From NCBI GenBank assembly GCA_029204225.1, contig CM055096.1:65634370-65698369 (forward strand): a stretch of DNA of 64,000 nt, read 5' to 3'. How positions within the stretch are numbered: the first letter of the stretch is position 1; each line of letters starts with the position of its first letter. This DNA is from Diphasiastrum complanatum (Eukaryota; Streptophyta; Lycopodiopsida; Lycopodiales; Lycopodiaceae). The position numbers were made by a program, and so were the translations under genes. The notes below the pieces were generated by a model that ran no database searches, was not told the DNA's origin, and saw only the letters and a list, made by a program, of their open reading frames with translations. Positions 24,021 through 36,023 of the stretch are shown one piece after another.

Positions 24021-24645
24021 TGTTAGCTTGGGATCTTGATCTATATCAAGACTAGCTTCCAAATCTAGCTTCTACTTGACAATCTTTGTGTTTCCAAGCA
24101 AGAACAATAAAAAAATGATGACCCATGGCTTCACACGTGTGAAGCTACTGTATGGCCTGATAACAGAGAAATAGTTTACTAAACATTTACTTAGCATACA
24201 TCCACAAAGAAAGTGCTTAAGAGAGTGTAAACACCAAGATTGCTTCACAAACCAATGTTTCCCATCATTAGCTCAATAATGGATCCATCATGGATCAAAT
24301 ACAAAATCATCATAATCTCTCTCTGGGCTGCATCCAGCACGTGTGGGATAGCTCATTGTACTCATCCATATCCACTTTGGATAAGATCTATCAAGTTTGC
24401 CACATCATCCATTGGTGGTTTGTGTTGACCTTCTAGATTCCTACAATCTAGGACCTAACTCCTATAATTTAGGAGATGTCATATTAGACTCAAATGAAGG
24501 CTAATCAAGATGGATCTGAATATTACAAGTGTCATTTCACACGTGTGGACAGGTCCTCACACGTGTGGACAGGTCCTCACACGTGTGGATCCACATAGAT
24601 GTCAAAATACATCAAAAACCATGTAAAAATTGCTAAATCCTAACA
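24021..24645. repeat. Solo LTR candidate with G-box tandem repeats
   Basis: 625 bp inserted in the copia pre-integrase region. Ends are TGTTAG and CTAACA, a 6 bp inverted repeat typical of LTR ends. No clear target duplication: flanks read ATGAT and AGACT. No primer site or internal region. Contains five G-box cores (24134, 24338, 24540, 24560, 24580). Confidence 0.6.
24538..24589. repeat. 20 bp tandem repeat with G-box core
   Basis: Unit ACGTGTGGACAGGTCCTCAC repeated 2.5 times; each unit junction creates a CACGTG palindrome 20 bp apart. Lies 55 bp from the end of the solo LTR. Confidence 0.9.
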
Positions 24646-24888
24646 AGACTATGCTATATGAATTCAATGGCACCATATCAAACCAGCCATCATGGAGCAA
24701 TCACAGGGGTGAGCATCTCGAATGCAACCAGTTCAACAACCTGTGATGCATGTTTGAAGGGTAAGATGTCAAGTATTCCTTTTGTCAAAGACTCCTACAA
24801 AAGTACAATGATTCTGGAGCTTGTACATTCTGACATTTGTGGACCTTTCAACGTGATCTCGGTAGGAGGCACCAATACTGAACTAGTA

Positions 24889-25583
24889 TGCGAAATAGAT
24901 AAAACAAGTGAGTAAGATACACAAAGTGATAGCAGACAATAGTTCATTCAAGATCAGACAAAATTAAGAGTGATATGTGCGTAATAGCTATAATATCATC
25001 CATTGATCCTCTTGCTTTTTGAGCGCTGTATGATAGACCCACACAACGCGTTGGTGTAAGAGAGGCGATGTTCTCCCATGAGTAATGTCTCGCTTACTAG
25101 CAGACTTCTTAGATCTCTGTGAATTCTACTCACAAAACTTGTCTCGCTCGAAGGTGGACTCCTATTCTGTGTTCTGTGTATTGTCTATTTGCTGCTGTAT
25201 GTATCTTATACATTCAGAGTAGCATACCAGATCAGATAGACTAAACAATCTATAACTAATCATGGATTAAAAGCACTCTCTCACTGATGTCATCATATCA
25301 GATCAGGATTTTGTACTTCATGGTACTTGCATGATCTTTTTGATCCTTTGGAGCGTGAAGGTCAAAAAGTGTTGCGAAGATTTTCATGTCACTTTGAGCT
25401 GTTTGACTTTCGCATCGTCTGACTTTCTCCTGCTGTATCACGAATAATTTTCTTTTGCGAACTTTTCACGTTCGTGTCTCTTCGTCAGGGTGTTCACGAA
25501 TATTTTTGCTTTGTGTCTTCTCGTAATGTTTGCGAACTTTTTCACTTCATGTCTTTTTGTCAGACTGAGGGCTGAAAGCTAAC
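24889..25583 (-). repeat. 3' LTR of a minus-strand copia
   Basis: On the minus strand it starts TGTTAGC at 25583, shortly after a purine-rich tract (TTTGAGAGGGAGC, about 25618-25630) following the RNase H region. The far end is set at 24889, where unrelated copia coding sequence ends. Within it, a TGCGAA...TTCAC motif recurs around 25450-25550. Ends are approximate. Confidence 0.55.
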
Positions 25584-26487
25584 ATAGCTTTGGGAATAGA
25601 AACGTTATGTTTTTTTAGCTCCCTCTCAAAGCGTGGTAGCTTGATGACTCCAAGACTGATCCTCTGTTTCTCAAACAGACCTTTGTCTAAGGCCTTTGTG
25701 AAAATGTTAGCCACCATCTCCTTTGTTCCAATGAAGATAGTCTACAACATCTTCTTCCCGATCAGATCCCTTATCAAGTGATACTTGATTGAGATGTGTT
25801 TTGTCCTTGAGTGAAACACATGATCCTTTGTCAGATGTATCGCAAATGTACTGTCCATCTGCAAAATCAGAGGCTCATTTGCTGTTTTGCCTAGCTTGTT
25901 GAGGAACTGTTTGAGCCAAATGATTTCATTAGCCATCTTTGCTGTTGCTGCATACTCTGCTTCGTAGGATGACTGAGCCACAATGGTCTGTTTCTTGCTG
26001 ACCCAGAGAATTGTTGCTCCTGACGTGATGGTGCATCCTCCTGAGACACTTTTGCAGTCATCCTTGAGAGATGCCCAGCTAGCATCACTGTAGGAAAGCG
26101 TCTAGAACCCTGCATCACGAGAATAACACAACTTGGAGGTATTGCAAAATTTGTTTCGCAATCTTCCAATGAGTTGGTCCTGGATTTGTATAGAATTGGC
26201 TCATCCTGAACACAACATAAGTGATGTCAGGACGTGTGTTATCTGAAAGGTACATCAACAATTCGATCAACTTCTTGTATGGTGTAACCTACATTAACTC
26301 TCTTTTTTCTTCAGCCTTCAAACAGTCTTCATTCGTCAGGACTGTTCCTGCAAGCATCAGAGTATTTTCTCTTTTGCAAGTCAGCGTCCTGAAATCTTCT
26401 AGGATTTTCTTGGTATAACTGCAGATCAAAATAGATCGAGGTGGAGAATACATCTCGAATCGATTCACTGACTTCTGCAATGATTGT
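25584..26487 (-). pseudogene. Copia RT C-terminal part and RNase H
   Basis: Minus strand from 26487: Y-T-K-K-I-L-E-D-F, L-T-N-E-D-C-L-K-A-E-E-K, T-R-P-D-I-T-Y-V-V and W-K-I-A-K-Q-I-L-Q-Y-L. Then RNase H: Y-S-D-A-S-W-A-S, S-S-Y-E-A-E-Y-A-A-T, H-V-F-H-S-R-T-K-H-I-S-I, D-L-I-G-K. The expected D-N/D-S change is present as Q-M-D-S-T-F-A-I. The RT active site and everything upstream are missing; the right end meets another copia in the opposite orientation at about 26487. Frame changes are needed near 26170 and 25980. Confidence 0.88.
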
Positions 26488-28030
26488 GTCATTCACAGAA
26501 GAACTACATCTTACACACTGCAGCACAACGATGTTGCACAAAGAAAGAACAGGACTCTAATGGAAGCTGCTAGGTGCAAGATGGCCTATTCAAAGGCTCC
26601 AAGAGTGCTGTGGGCTGAAGCAATAGCTATAGCTGCTTACATTTAGAATAGGACAGGAAAGTCTGGTGTTCCTCACATGACACCACACAAATTATGGTGG
26701 GGTAGAAAACCCAATTTGACTCACATCCATATCTTTGGTTGTGCAGCTTATGCACATGTTCCTGATAAGCTTCGAAAGAAGCTTGATGAGAAAGCAGAAT
26801 TGGGATATCTTGTAGGATATGACAATCATTCATCATACTACAGAGTCTACATGCTAGAGACAAACATAGTGAAGACAGTTAGAGACGTCAAATTTGATGA
26901 GAGCATAACAATGGCCCGCAATGATCATGTCAATTATGAAGTCCTTGGAAGACAATACTATGATCTACCAACTGTGACAGAGAGAGCAGAGGACGAACAC
27001 TCAGACAAAGATGTTCGAGTTACACCTCATTCGAGTGATGATTCAGACGAAGAAAGATTCGCAAGCCAGCCTACTACTACAATACATGTAAACCGAAATG
27101 GTTCCAAACCTAGCAGAGCATACAAAGGCAAAGGCATTGCAGTTCCTGAAGGATCTCCTAGAAGATTGACAAGAGAATGAAGAGCGCCAGCAAGATTTGT
27201 GTCAGGAAGCTCAGCTTCTACATTAGAGGAGTTTTGTAGATTCAGCGGAGAACCACAAACGTTAAAGAAAGTGATTGAATGTCCAGAGAAGGACAAATGG
27301 ATCCAAGCCATGAACGAGGAGATGGAATCCATGAGGAAGAATCAGGTATGGATGTTGTAGCCATTACTACATAAGCGAAAGACTGTAAAATGCAAGTGGG
27401 TATACAAGATGAAGTACAAAACGAATGGAGATATATCTAAATATAAGGCAAGACTTGTAGCGAAGGAGTTTTCTCAGAGATATAGTATTGACTATGCTGA
27501 GACCTTCTCTCCTGTCATGAAACATTTGTCCCTACGTTTACTGTTTGCATATGCAGCTGCTTATGATCTCAGAATTCACATCATGGACGAAAAGATAGCG
27601 TTCTTGCATGGCAAGCTAGACAAGGAAGTCTACATGGATCAACCTCCAGGCTACTATTCGAACTCACTTCCTACTTATGCATGCATAATGCATAGGAGTA
27701 TCTACCGTCTGAAGCATTCAGCGTGACAATAGTATAAAAAGAAAGATCAAGCCCTGAAGTCGTCCAGATTCAAGACACTAGTTGTTGATTCTAATATTTA
27801 TGTAAGAATTACAAATGGGCAGATCATCATTGTAGCTGTGTATGTGGACGACACTCTGATACTGTGCAAGAGTGAGGAGCTTATTGCTAAAGTGAAGTAT
27901 GATATCTCGAAACATTCCGAGATTGAAAACCTGGGAGAAGCCAAATGTTATCTTGGCTTACAAATTGACCAGGACTATAAGGGAGGTATTAATCTAAAAT
28001 GTAGGTCAACAATGTCTGTCTACATTCTGG
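26488..28030 (+). pseudogene. Copia integrase C-terminus, linker and most of RT
   Basis: Starts at the integrase N-D-V-A-Q-R-K-N-R-T-L segment (catalytic Glu position is Gln), then I-F-G-C-A-A-Y-A-H-V-P, L-V-G-Y-D, R-D-V-K-F-D-E, an acidic linker, and RT: C-K-W-V-Y-K-M-K-Y, A-R-L-V-A-K-E-F-S-Q, F-S-P-V, M-D-E-K-I-A-F-L-H-G, Q-P-P-G-Y, and an intact active site A-V-Y-V-D-D-T-L (27835-27858). Stops: Gln-to-TAG near 26645, Arg-to-TGA and Trp-to-TAG near 27724-27732. It ends at about 28030, before RNase H. Confidence 0.92.
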
Positions 28031-28989
28031 AGGACTGTAGGAATGATACAGCCAATAGTGACTAGCAATCATATCTAAGATCCATCCAAATTGTTCTCTG
28101 TTCACAATTAAAAGTTTCATCTCGTTTCATTTCATTTTGTCCAGTTTCATTTCGTTTCGTTTCGTTTCATTTCAGAGTCTGATTGATATATGTAGTTCGC
28201 ATTTTTCAGGTCATTCTTCGTATCACTTTTTGTAGATTTATACACAAAGTGAAACACTGTAATACTAACCTAAATAGATTTTGCATGAAAATCTTGCGAA
28301 GACGCCATATTTGCTTACAAATGAAACTTCCTTTGGAGACTAGTAATAGAAGTTTTTCGAGTCTAGTTTTTGCCACACCATTAATAGCATCAAAAGCTTT
28401 GCTAATCACACAATACTTATATTATGAAACAAATACTCTGCTTATGTTTAAGTAAAGAATGAATGAATGAAACCCATACATGAACTCTGCGAAGGTGATT
28501 TTCAGAAAGCATACCTGCGTACTTCGAATCCAATAATGGAATCAAGATGCAACCGCATAGTAGGAATATCTGTGTAAAGCAAGAGACATATAGCATTTGC
28601 TTACTATTGCATATCATTTACCATAAATCACACCTCATGTGGTAATCATAGAACCATACAAAATATGGCAGCTCGCTGGCATTCAACCATGCGTCCATTC
28701 AATCATTGAAAAGGCAGGCACATGTATAAACAATAGTGTGGTCATCATTGCCCTATCAATGATGGAGTGGCCTCATAGCTACATAAACAGAGGTTCGATG
28801 ATTCACGTGTAATTATAGTAAGGCAATCACTGCTCCAACGAGTTTGCTCATCATCCCAAATGCATATCAATCAAGCCACATATGCAATACGTTGCATAGA
28901 TCAATAGCGCGCTGTCAGCGCCCTCTCAGCATGCGATTTCATTCCATATTTGCTACATAACGTACACCACTCAAGCCCAAAAAATTCTA
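28031..28989. other. Non-coding; contains a TTTCR-rich tract
   Basis: Apart from the short tandem tract at 28108-28182, no domain or clear repeat boundary is seen. Part of 28700-28989 probably belongs to the LTR that ends at 29194. Confidence 0.35.
28108..28182. repeat. Degenerate TTTCATTTCG / TTTCR tandem tract
   Basis: Repeated TTTCAT and TTTCGT units, with a clean run of TTTCG near 28150-28170. Confidence 0.8.
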
Positions 28990-29194
28990 ACTTTTGGATA
29001 TCAAAAAATCTCAAGATTTTTTTGAGTCAATACATTATCAAAAAATTCTGCAAAATGCGAGTCGAGTTTTTGCTATAATAATTTTTTGAGCCTTTCTTTT
29101 TTTGTGGTTTTTTTTTGTTTCAAAGATAGGTATAAACAGGGGATTTTCAGAATGCTCATTAATTGATGGAATTGGGCTTGAGCATGTATTCCAA
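28990..29194 (-). repeat. 3' LTR (inner part) of the next copia
   Basis: On the minus strand the polypurine tract AAGGGGGAG is followed by TGTTGGAATACATGC, the LTR start, at 29194. The outer end of the LTR was not found; it extends left to an unknown point. Confidence 0.65.
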
Positions 29195-31205
29195 CACTCC
29201 CCCTTAATGTGGATCCTGGAAAATTTTGATCTTCAAATACATCTGAGACGATGCTCCTTTGTTAGAGCCTTGGTGAAGTAATCTGTAACTTTGTCCTACA
29301 GTAAACCAAAGAAATTTCCTTGCTTTGCACTTTCTCTCTGAGATAGTGATATCGGATTTCAATATGCTTACTTCAAGAGTGGAATCTCGGATTCAGAGAT
29401 AGTGCAATGGCACTTTGATTGTCACAATAGAGGGTCGTTGGATGTGATTGGATAATTTTGATATCTGCAAGTAGGTTCCTCAACCAAATTGCCTCCTTGT
29501 TAGCATTTTTGGCAGATATGTATTCCGATTATGTGGAGGATAATGCTACTGAGGTATGTTTCTGGCTGTTACAAGAAATTGGACCTTGATTGAAAAAGAA
29601 CACAAATCCAAAGGTCAATTTTCTTGTGTCAATATCTCCTGCCCAATCTGCATCTGTGTAGCCCTCTAGAATGTTGGCAGATTGGCTGCCTCCATAGCAA
29701 ATACTGTGTTTTGTAGCTTGCACATACTTCGTGACTTTTATGAGAGCCTTCCAATGGACTGGACTTAGAGCATAACATACATCAATGGACCAATTATGGA
29801 GTGAAATGGATACTACTTCATTTCCTCCTTCTCTAACTCAGATTTTGGACATTGCTCCTTTAACAGCTTCAAAACAAGGTCGAGTGGGAAGTGGCTCGGT
29901 TTGCACTCGACCATTCCATATTTCTTCAACATATTGGTGAGGTATCTCTGTTGGCTGATGAAAATCTGCCTACTAGGTCGAATTCAGAAAATCTGAATTC
30001 CGAGACAATAGTGAGTAGGACCCATATCTGTCATCTCGTATTCCTATGCTAACATGTATTTGGTATCCTTCAACAAATTCAGATTATTACTGAACAGTAA
30101 AGTATCAACAGCATACAAAGTAATGATGATGAAGGAATTTGAGACAGACTTAAAATAAACATTTGAGTCTGCCGAGTTTGGAATGAAACCATTCTCGATT
30201 AGAAATGTATTAATTTTCTGAAATCATACTTTTAAAGACTGTTTCAGATCATACAAAGCTTTGTGAATTCTACACACTAGGTGATCCTTATCCTTTATCT
30301 CATATGCTTCTGGCTGGGACACGTAGATCTCCTCTTCAATGGTGCCATTGAGGAATGCAGTTTGGACGTCCATTTGGTGAACTTCGAGGTCGGCTACAGC
30401 TGAACTACATAGAAAAGAAGTAAACGAATTGAAGCATGCTTTACCATTGGACTGAAGATTTCTGAATAATGCAAATGTGGAATCTTGAAGAAGCCTTTGG
30501 TTACCAATCTGGCTTTGTATCGATTTATTCTCCCTTTAGCATCATACTTCACTTTGAACAACCACTTGCATGGGATCAGATTTCGATCCTTTGGTAGCTC
30601 AGTTACAGTCCACATATGGTTCTCAATCAAAGAATCGAATTCTACATCCATGGCTGCTTTCAATTGGTCAGCATTAGGCGTTGACATTGCCTCATGATTT
30701 GTGTTTGGTTCCTGTACAAAATAACAGACCGGATCCTCCATGAATCGGGAGGAGGCTGTTTGGATCGACTCGATCTTCTGGATTGAAGTTTGATCCTTTG
30801 ATGTTGTTCGATATGTTGAGGTTCCGACTCGTTTTTCAACTCAGTATCGATTTTTTGATTTTCAATCCCTGAGCTATTTTCGATACTTGTTTCAATTTGA
30901 TTTTTTGATCCTAGGATCGAATTTTGACTGTTCGATTCTTAGGTCGGATTTGTCTGGAGTTTTTTTCTTATGGTCAAAAAATTGGTCTTCCATGAATATG
31001 ACATCCCTACTCGTGAAGGCCTTTTGATTTTTCAAGTTGTAGAGATTGTATGCCTTGTGATCTGGAGAGTAGCCAATGAAAATTGATTTTCTGCTTTTGT
31101 CATTCAACTTCTTTCTCAAATCTTCAGGGATCTGAGCATAGGCAATGCATCCAAACACACGAATATGTTTGAGTGATGGTTTTGATCCTGTCCACACCTC
31201 ATAAC
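29195..31205 (-). pseudogene. 5'-truncated copia: integrase end, RT, RNase H
   Basis: Minus strand from 31205: integrase tail (V-W-T-G-S-K-P-S-L-K-H-I-R-V-F-G-C, I-F-I-G-Y-S-P-D-H-K-A-Y), linker, RT start (L-K-A-A-M-D-V-E-F-D-S-L, P-C-K-W-L-F-K-V-K-Y-D-A-K-G, F-S-P-M-V-K). Then decayed RT and RNase H (G-Y-T-D-A-D-W-A-G-D-I-D-T-R-K-L-T, 29723-29529). A polypurine tract and LTR follow at 29203-29194. The right end at about 31205 is abrupt, and gag, protease and the integrase core are missing. RT middle needs several frameshifts. Confidence 0.88.
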
Positions 31206-34200
31206 CCGAAGAATGCAAAGTGTGCGACTGAAGTCTTTCAAAATGTGCAAAGAATGCGACAAACTTCACCATTTGAACAACTTCAAGTCATAGGACTGTT
31301 ATATACATTGCACACATGTCGTTGTACATTATTTCACGACCAAGTACATAGTTTAAATTAAACTAGTCTTGTAATTATAAGATTAGCTAAACGATTTTTA
31401 TAATAAACAAGGATCTGTAAAAATACATCTCCAGTCTACATTCATTCATGATGCAACAAAGCGGAAGATTAAGCATCCAAAGTTACGTCCCTATTTTGGC
31501 TATAGCCATTCGTGTTGTTCATCTGACAAGGGTTCGGTGTAATATGCAAGCAACACCTTCTATCTGTGTCTAACATAGATATGTGTGTGTTGTGATTGTT
31601 TACACTCTTCGATTTACTTGTCTTAGCTCATTCACTCAGTCTGATCAGATCACAAACGTCTCCGACTCCTCAAAATCTGATCAAACGACGGCTGTCTTTG
31701 ACGCATGAGGAACAAGCACAATCGTATGGCACTATCACTTTAATTATATACTGAAATTCATACTCAAACTGATAAACAATAATTTCGCACCCTATCATTC
31801 CTCTTCAATGGATGTGCTCATAATCTGTCTAAGCACGCAATTATTTCATCGGTCCTGTCTAGAGAACGCATGAGCTGTGATTCTATTTGGAATTAACAAT
31901 CTCTTGAGACTGTTCTTGTTTATAGTCAGTAGCAGCCCATAACGGGAGAGTTGTTTTGCACTCCATTTCTCTCTCTCCCCCTCCTACTTCGTTCTCCATC
32001 ACAATTAACGTTGGTTGTTGTGACCATGAGCACCTAGGACAAGATATTCATTGTACAATAATAGCTCAAACAAACAATAAAAGAACTAGAATATTACAAC
32101 TATTGGCAATAAGTATGCCCTAATAATGGAGCATTGATGCATGCCACTGAATAGGAATGCACATCAATCTTGGACAAGAGAGCAGTAGTTAAAATACAAT
32201 CACCAATTTAGTGTGTGACATCCTATTGTTGCTCATACCGAACCACTACCATAATTTCCAACCTCTCATGCACATATTGTAAACAAGTTAACTTCCTCAT
32301 CAGACTACACACTAATCTTTCTCTTCCATTGCATCCCTCTCATCTTGAATTTGCCTATAGTTTTTGTATACGTTTCCAACACAAATCAACACTAGAATTG
32401 TAGAAAAAGTAACTTTTTTATTTTCTAGGACACTTTATCGTCCTTTGAAACAAAGTTTATATAAACAATAAGAGTTTGAACTTTAATTTTATAATGAACA
32501 TTCTAAATATTGCCAACTGCATGCTCTACATTATAAAAAAATACTAGCTTTTAAAATTGTTCTTGGTGAACTGCCATTCTTGGTCAAACAAAAAGCATCA
32601 ACAAGAAAAAATGGAATAAAAGAATCGAAAAAGTATTCTATCTTATAGATTTCCCTCACCCTTATATACCCTAGTTTTGATACCCCATAACATGCTCATC
32701 TTGTGAGACGTTGAATAAAAATTTGAGCCAATCATGTCATGTTTCTAAACAACAACATAAAAGACAGCCGAAGCGAGGGTTAAGGTAGTTTAAGAGCATG
32801 TCGCACTACAAATTAGAGTACAGAAGATCATCATCAAGCATAACACTTGGAAACTTTGTGACTCCAACTAGGCAAGGGACATTGAATGAAGGAAATCTAG
32901 TAGTTATTGCTTCATATTAAAGCAATCATCGTAAACTTGCTCATAATTGAAAAATAAAAAGCTTTCTCCACTTTGGCTAGATTATGTGTTGTATAGCTCA
33001 AATCCCTAACTTGTTGCCCATTCTATTCCTATTGTAGTTGAGAGCCATGTTATTATTGTTTATAAATAGTGCCTATAAATGAAAATTTGATGATAGTCAG
33101 AGAGCACAAAATGCCAATATTCATGGAAGTCAAAGAATGATGGGTGAGAGAATCGAGGCATAGATGCATATATCTCTAGAAGGAGACACATTTCACTACA
33201 AATGATACCCATAAAGTACCACCTACAAAGAGGCCACCAACAACTTTCGTCCTCTCATGTGATACCATGACACTCATGCTTCTATAATGACCATTTCAAC
33301 AATGTCACAAAATTTCATATCATGATTTTGACCAAGGCTTGATCTTTAGTATTATGAGACGTGCACTTGCATTCTTGATTAGCACTTGGATTCTACACGA
33401 CTTGATTAGGTTCTTCAACTATTGTGTAAACTTCACATATTCTCTTTTTCAAATTTACTTGCATGTTCTAAGCCATTTATTGTTGATATTGCCTTAATAC
33501 TCGAGGTTTCTGCTCATAGCTTGGGATTATTTCATAATTAATGTAGTCTTTTCTACAACAATTTTCATACCACGAGGGTTTATTGCAATTGTCGATACCA
33601 CTTGTTACTCATGGTTTCTAATAATAGCTTGAGATTATTTAAAAGAGATGCAAGGCCTTATACATAACTTTCTTCAAGATTGTTTTATTTTTCATATAAC
33701 AAACTTTGCCAATTTTGCTTCCTTTATTATATTTGTCATTCTCTTGGGTTGTTGAAAATATGCCTCTTATTTCTTGAGCATTCTTTTTTGTTTGTCCTTC
33801 ACTACGTAAAAAGGTATACTCCTTTGGCATCTCACTCTTACTTTATGTCTGACTTGTATGCAAGGCTGTCATATACAAATAAAGATCATATTCGCTGTCT
33901 GCAAGAATACTAGATAAAGCTCTCAGTATATGTTGCATCTCAAAAGAGAGCCATAACTCTGCACCCATTATATCATACCATGATACACAAATAGATCACG
34001 ACTATCGCATAAAGACATTATCAAAAAGATGTGCTATATAAAGGAACAACATGATATAATAATGTTGATGACTAGTGTGGGATTTAGATTCTATATTAAA
34101 TAATACAACATTGATATATGCAAATTGACTATTTTTTTGATGAAGTACTAGCGAAGTGGGGCGGGCAAACGTTGCCCCACTATATTTTTAATTATAATAG

Positions 34201-34796
34201 ATTCATGTAATGCTATTCTAGACAAGGAGAAATGATATTATTGAATATACACGAAGGCCAACATCCTAAATTGCAATATTCAATGCAGTTTTCAAGTTTG
34301 AACACTCGCCAAAACTACAAAGTATCCCTACAGCAGTTTTGTTCAAACCTGTAGGCATCTCAGGTGATCACTTTTCACAACTGCTACATCTATGCTAGAA
34401 TTACAATTTTTTGCTCAAACCAGGCATTTGAAAGAAGTGGACTGCCAACTTTGAAAACTTAGGAAGCTAGCCAAAAGATGATGCAAAAAAAAAAACCATT
34501 GTGTGTAAGATATATCAAAACTAGACACATTTCTATCTTTAAAAGGCAACCAATCTTAATGTACGATTAGACAGGATGACAGAAGCTTGAACGAAATAAT
34601 CACTGCCTCAAACACATCAGATAGCTCAGATTAGACAACACTGGCATGCCGTGATTTTAATAAAACCAGTAAAATGAAATAATCCTAGCATTATTTACAT
34701 GTCACTGGTAGTGTGCTCAAGTTTTCCAGAGCATGCTATCATTTCAACACATTAAATCCAGTCCTAATCAAGAACTTTCCTGTTCTATTCCAACTC
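31206..34796. other. Gene-poor AT-rich stretch
   Basis: 3.6 kb without a recognisable gene, retroelement domain or paired repeat. Frames stay under about 80 codons and show no motifs. It may be old, unrecognisable repeat sequence. Confidence 0.4.
34155..34181. other. GC-rich hairpin in AT-rich DNA
   Basis: Arms AGTGGGGC and GCCCCACT pair perfectly around an 11-base loop. It stands out from its AT-rich setting. It could be the end of a small mobile element, but no partner end or CTRR Helitron terminus was seen. Confidence 0.6.
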
Positions 34797-35466
34797 AAAC
34801 TATGCCGTTAAGACAGCAAAAGATCTGCAATCCTCCCTGAGGTTTCTTGCAGGAGTAGCTGTGATTGCGGTAGCGCCATCTGCCAAAGATGCTGCTGGTG
34901 TATCTATCCTATCGCCTTTCACTCTACTGGTGGCAGTTGTAAACTCCTCAACTGCAGGGCTTGCAGTATTCCTGGGCTCCAAGCCATCTGTAAGCTGATT
35001 TGCAGTTTTATCTGTGCCATCAGCCCCACCGGTAGTTGCGCTTTCCCCAGGCACTAGGAACTACTTTGTTTAGACTCTGGAGCTTTTACTTTAGCAGCTT
35101 TTTCTGTATCTTCAGCTCCATGGGGACGAGGAGGCACCCCAAACATTGGCTCAATAAAGGTTTCCAGATCCGCATTGTTTTATCGTATTGTTCCATAGTA
35201 TTGCATAATTTGTCGGAAGAATACTTGACAATTTGGTATAGGTCTGCACGGATAGAAGGATCAAGATACTCGAACTTCAAATCGGGAATCAATGGCCTGC
35301 GATTGAAAACTGCTCTCAGCAGCATTGTATTGTCTTGTCTCCTCTTTTTCTTATTTATCTCCTTAATTTCAGTCAACAGCCTCGATCCCAATTTCGCAAA
35401 AGAGAAGATCCTTAGGCGATTGAAGGGCCTTCCACTTTGGTCTATTTGCCCGTGCCAAAGGGTCAT
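34797..35466 (-). pseudogene. SIN3-like (SNL) co-repressor fragment
   Basis: SIN3 proteins are nuclear scaffolds for histone deacetylase complexes. On the minus strand 35466-35150 encodes L-L-T-E-I-K-E-I-N-K-K-K-R, N-R-R-P-L-I-P-D-L-K-F-E-Y, D-L-Y-Q-I-V-K-Y-S and C-L-G; a frame change then gives V-P-P-R-P-H-G-A-E-D-T-E. These are the consecutive blocks of the conserved middle domain of plant SIN3-like proteins, following the HDAC-interaction region. The rest (35054-34797) is Thr/Ala/Asp-rich linker with frames P-G-E-S and A-D-G-T. The piece is about 220 codons of a protein usually over 1,300, has frameshifts, and shows no obvious introns. A processed or transposon-captured fragment is likely. 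Confidence 0.8.
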
Positions 35467-36023
35467 TTCGGGGGCCTCAAGAGTGGAACTCCTATTTTTC
35501 TCTTAAAAAAAAGGGGTATGAGCTAAGATATAGAGTGGTTGGTCTAGATGGAGATTCCTCCTCCTTGTGCTAGACCCCAAAAGTAGTCGTGGCCAAATTC
35601 GGCCGGGACAGGCCATTCGGCCCTTCATTCGAATCTTATGAGACGTGGCAAGATCAAAAATGCGTGGGAGAATCGAATGACGACGGAAGTAAGAGCGCGC
35701 GTGTCATTTGAATTCCAGGCTAGTTCTCTAATGGGGGTGAGCAACAAATTGCCCAACGCCTAAGAATATACGTAGACAATGACAGTGGAACCTAAGAATA
35801 AAAATGGACAAGGTGATCGACGAAGCGATCATGAGAGGCCTTACCTCGTAAAAGACATGAATTCTTAAGGGTGGTAAGGATTAAAATGACCAAATGAAAA
35901 GTGAGAGCTAAAAATGGCAGAGTGGGATCCCTTTGTAGGAGGGAGGAGGACTTTAATGACAAAACTAGATCAAGAGTGTGAATAATATCTATATGTAATT
36001 TGCATTTGGGCTAATAGGAGACA
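35467..36023. other. Spacer between SIN3 fragment and copia LTR
   Basis: No domain seen. A short poly-A run (about 35505-35513) lies on the upstream side of the SIN3 piece. Confidence 0.4.

Larger units (their letters stand above)
22881..24881 (+). pseudogene. Copia gag, protease and pre-integrase, split by an LTR
   Basis: Gag from mid-domain (22903-23547; L-T-Y-L-L-R-A-L-P-R-S-F) with a zinc knuckle C-I-H-C-H-R-K-G-R-A-A-M-D-C whose His is Arg. Protease follows with I-L-D-S-R-A-T-S-H-F, where the catalytic D-S-G is D-S-R, then G-I-G-S-L and L-Q-Q-D-L-L-S-V (about 23560-23780). The pre-integrase zinc region (L-W-H-R-R-L ... T-C-D-A-C-L-K-G-K) is interrupted by 24021-24645 and resumes at 24658 with V-H-S-D-I-C-G-P-F. 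It ends near 24881, where another LTR begins. A stop near 23549 separates gag from protease. Confidence 0.9.

Noticed and set aside
34155-34181. Helitron 3' terminus
   Set aside because: Hairpin present but no CTRR end or matching 5' end found.
31206-34796. Host gene in the gene-poor stretch
   Set aside because: No exon-like frame with a recognisable motif on either strand.
35036-35506. 156-codon plus-strand frame
   Set aside because: Antisense of the SIN3-like fragment, which has clear homology on the minus strand.
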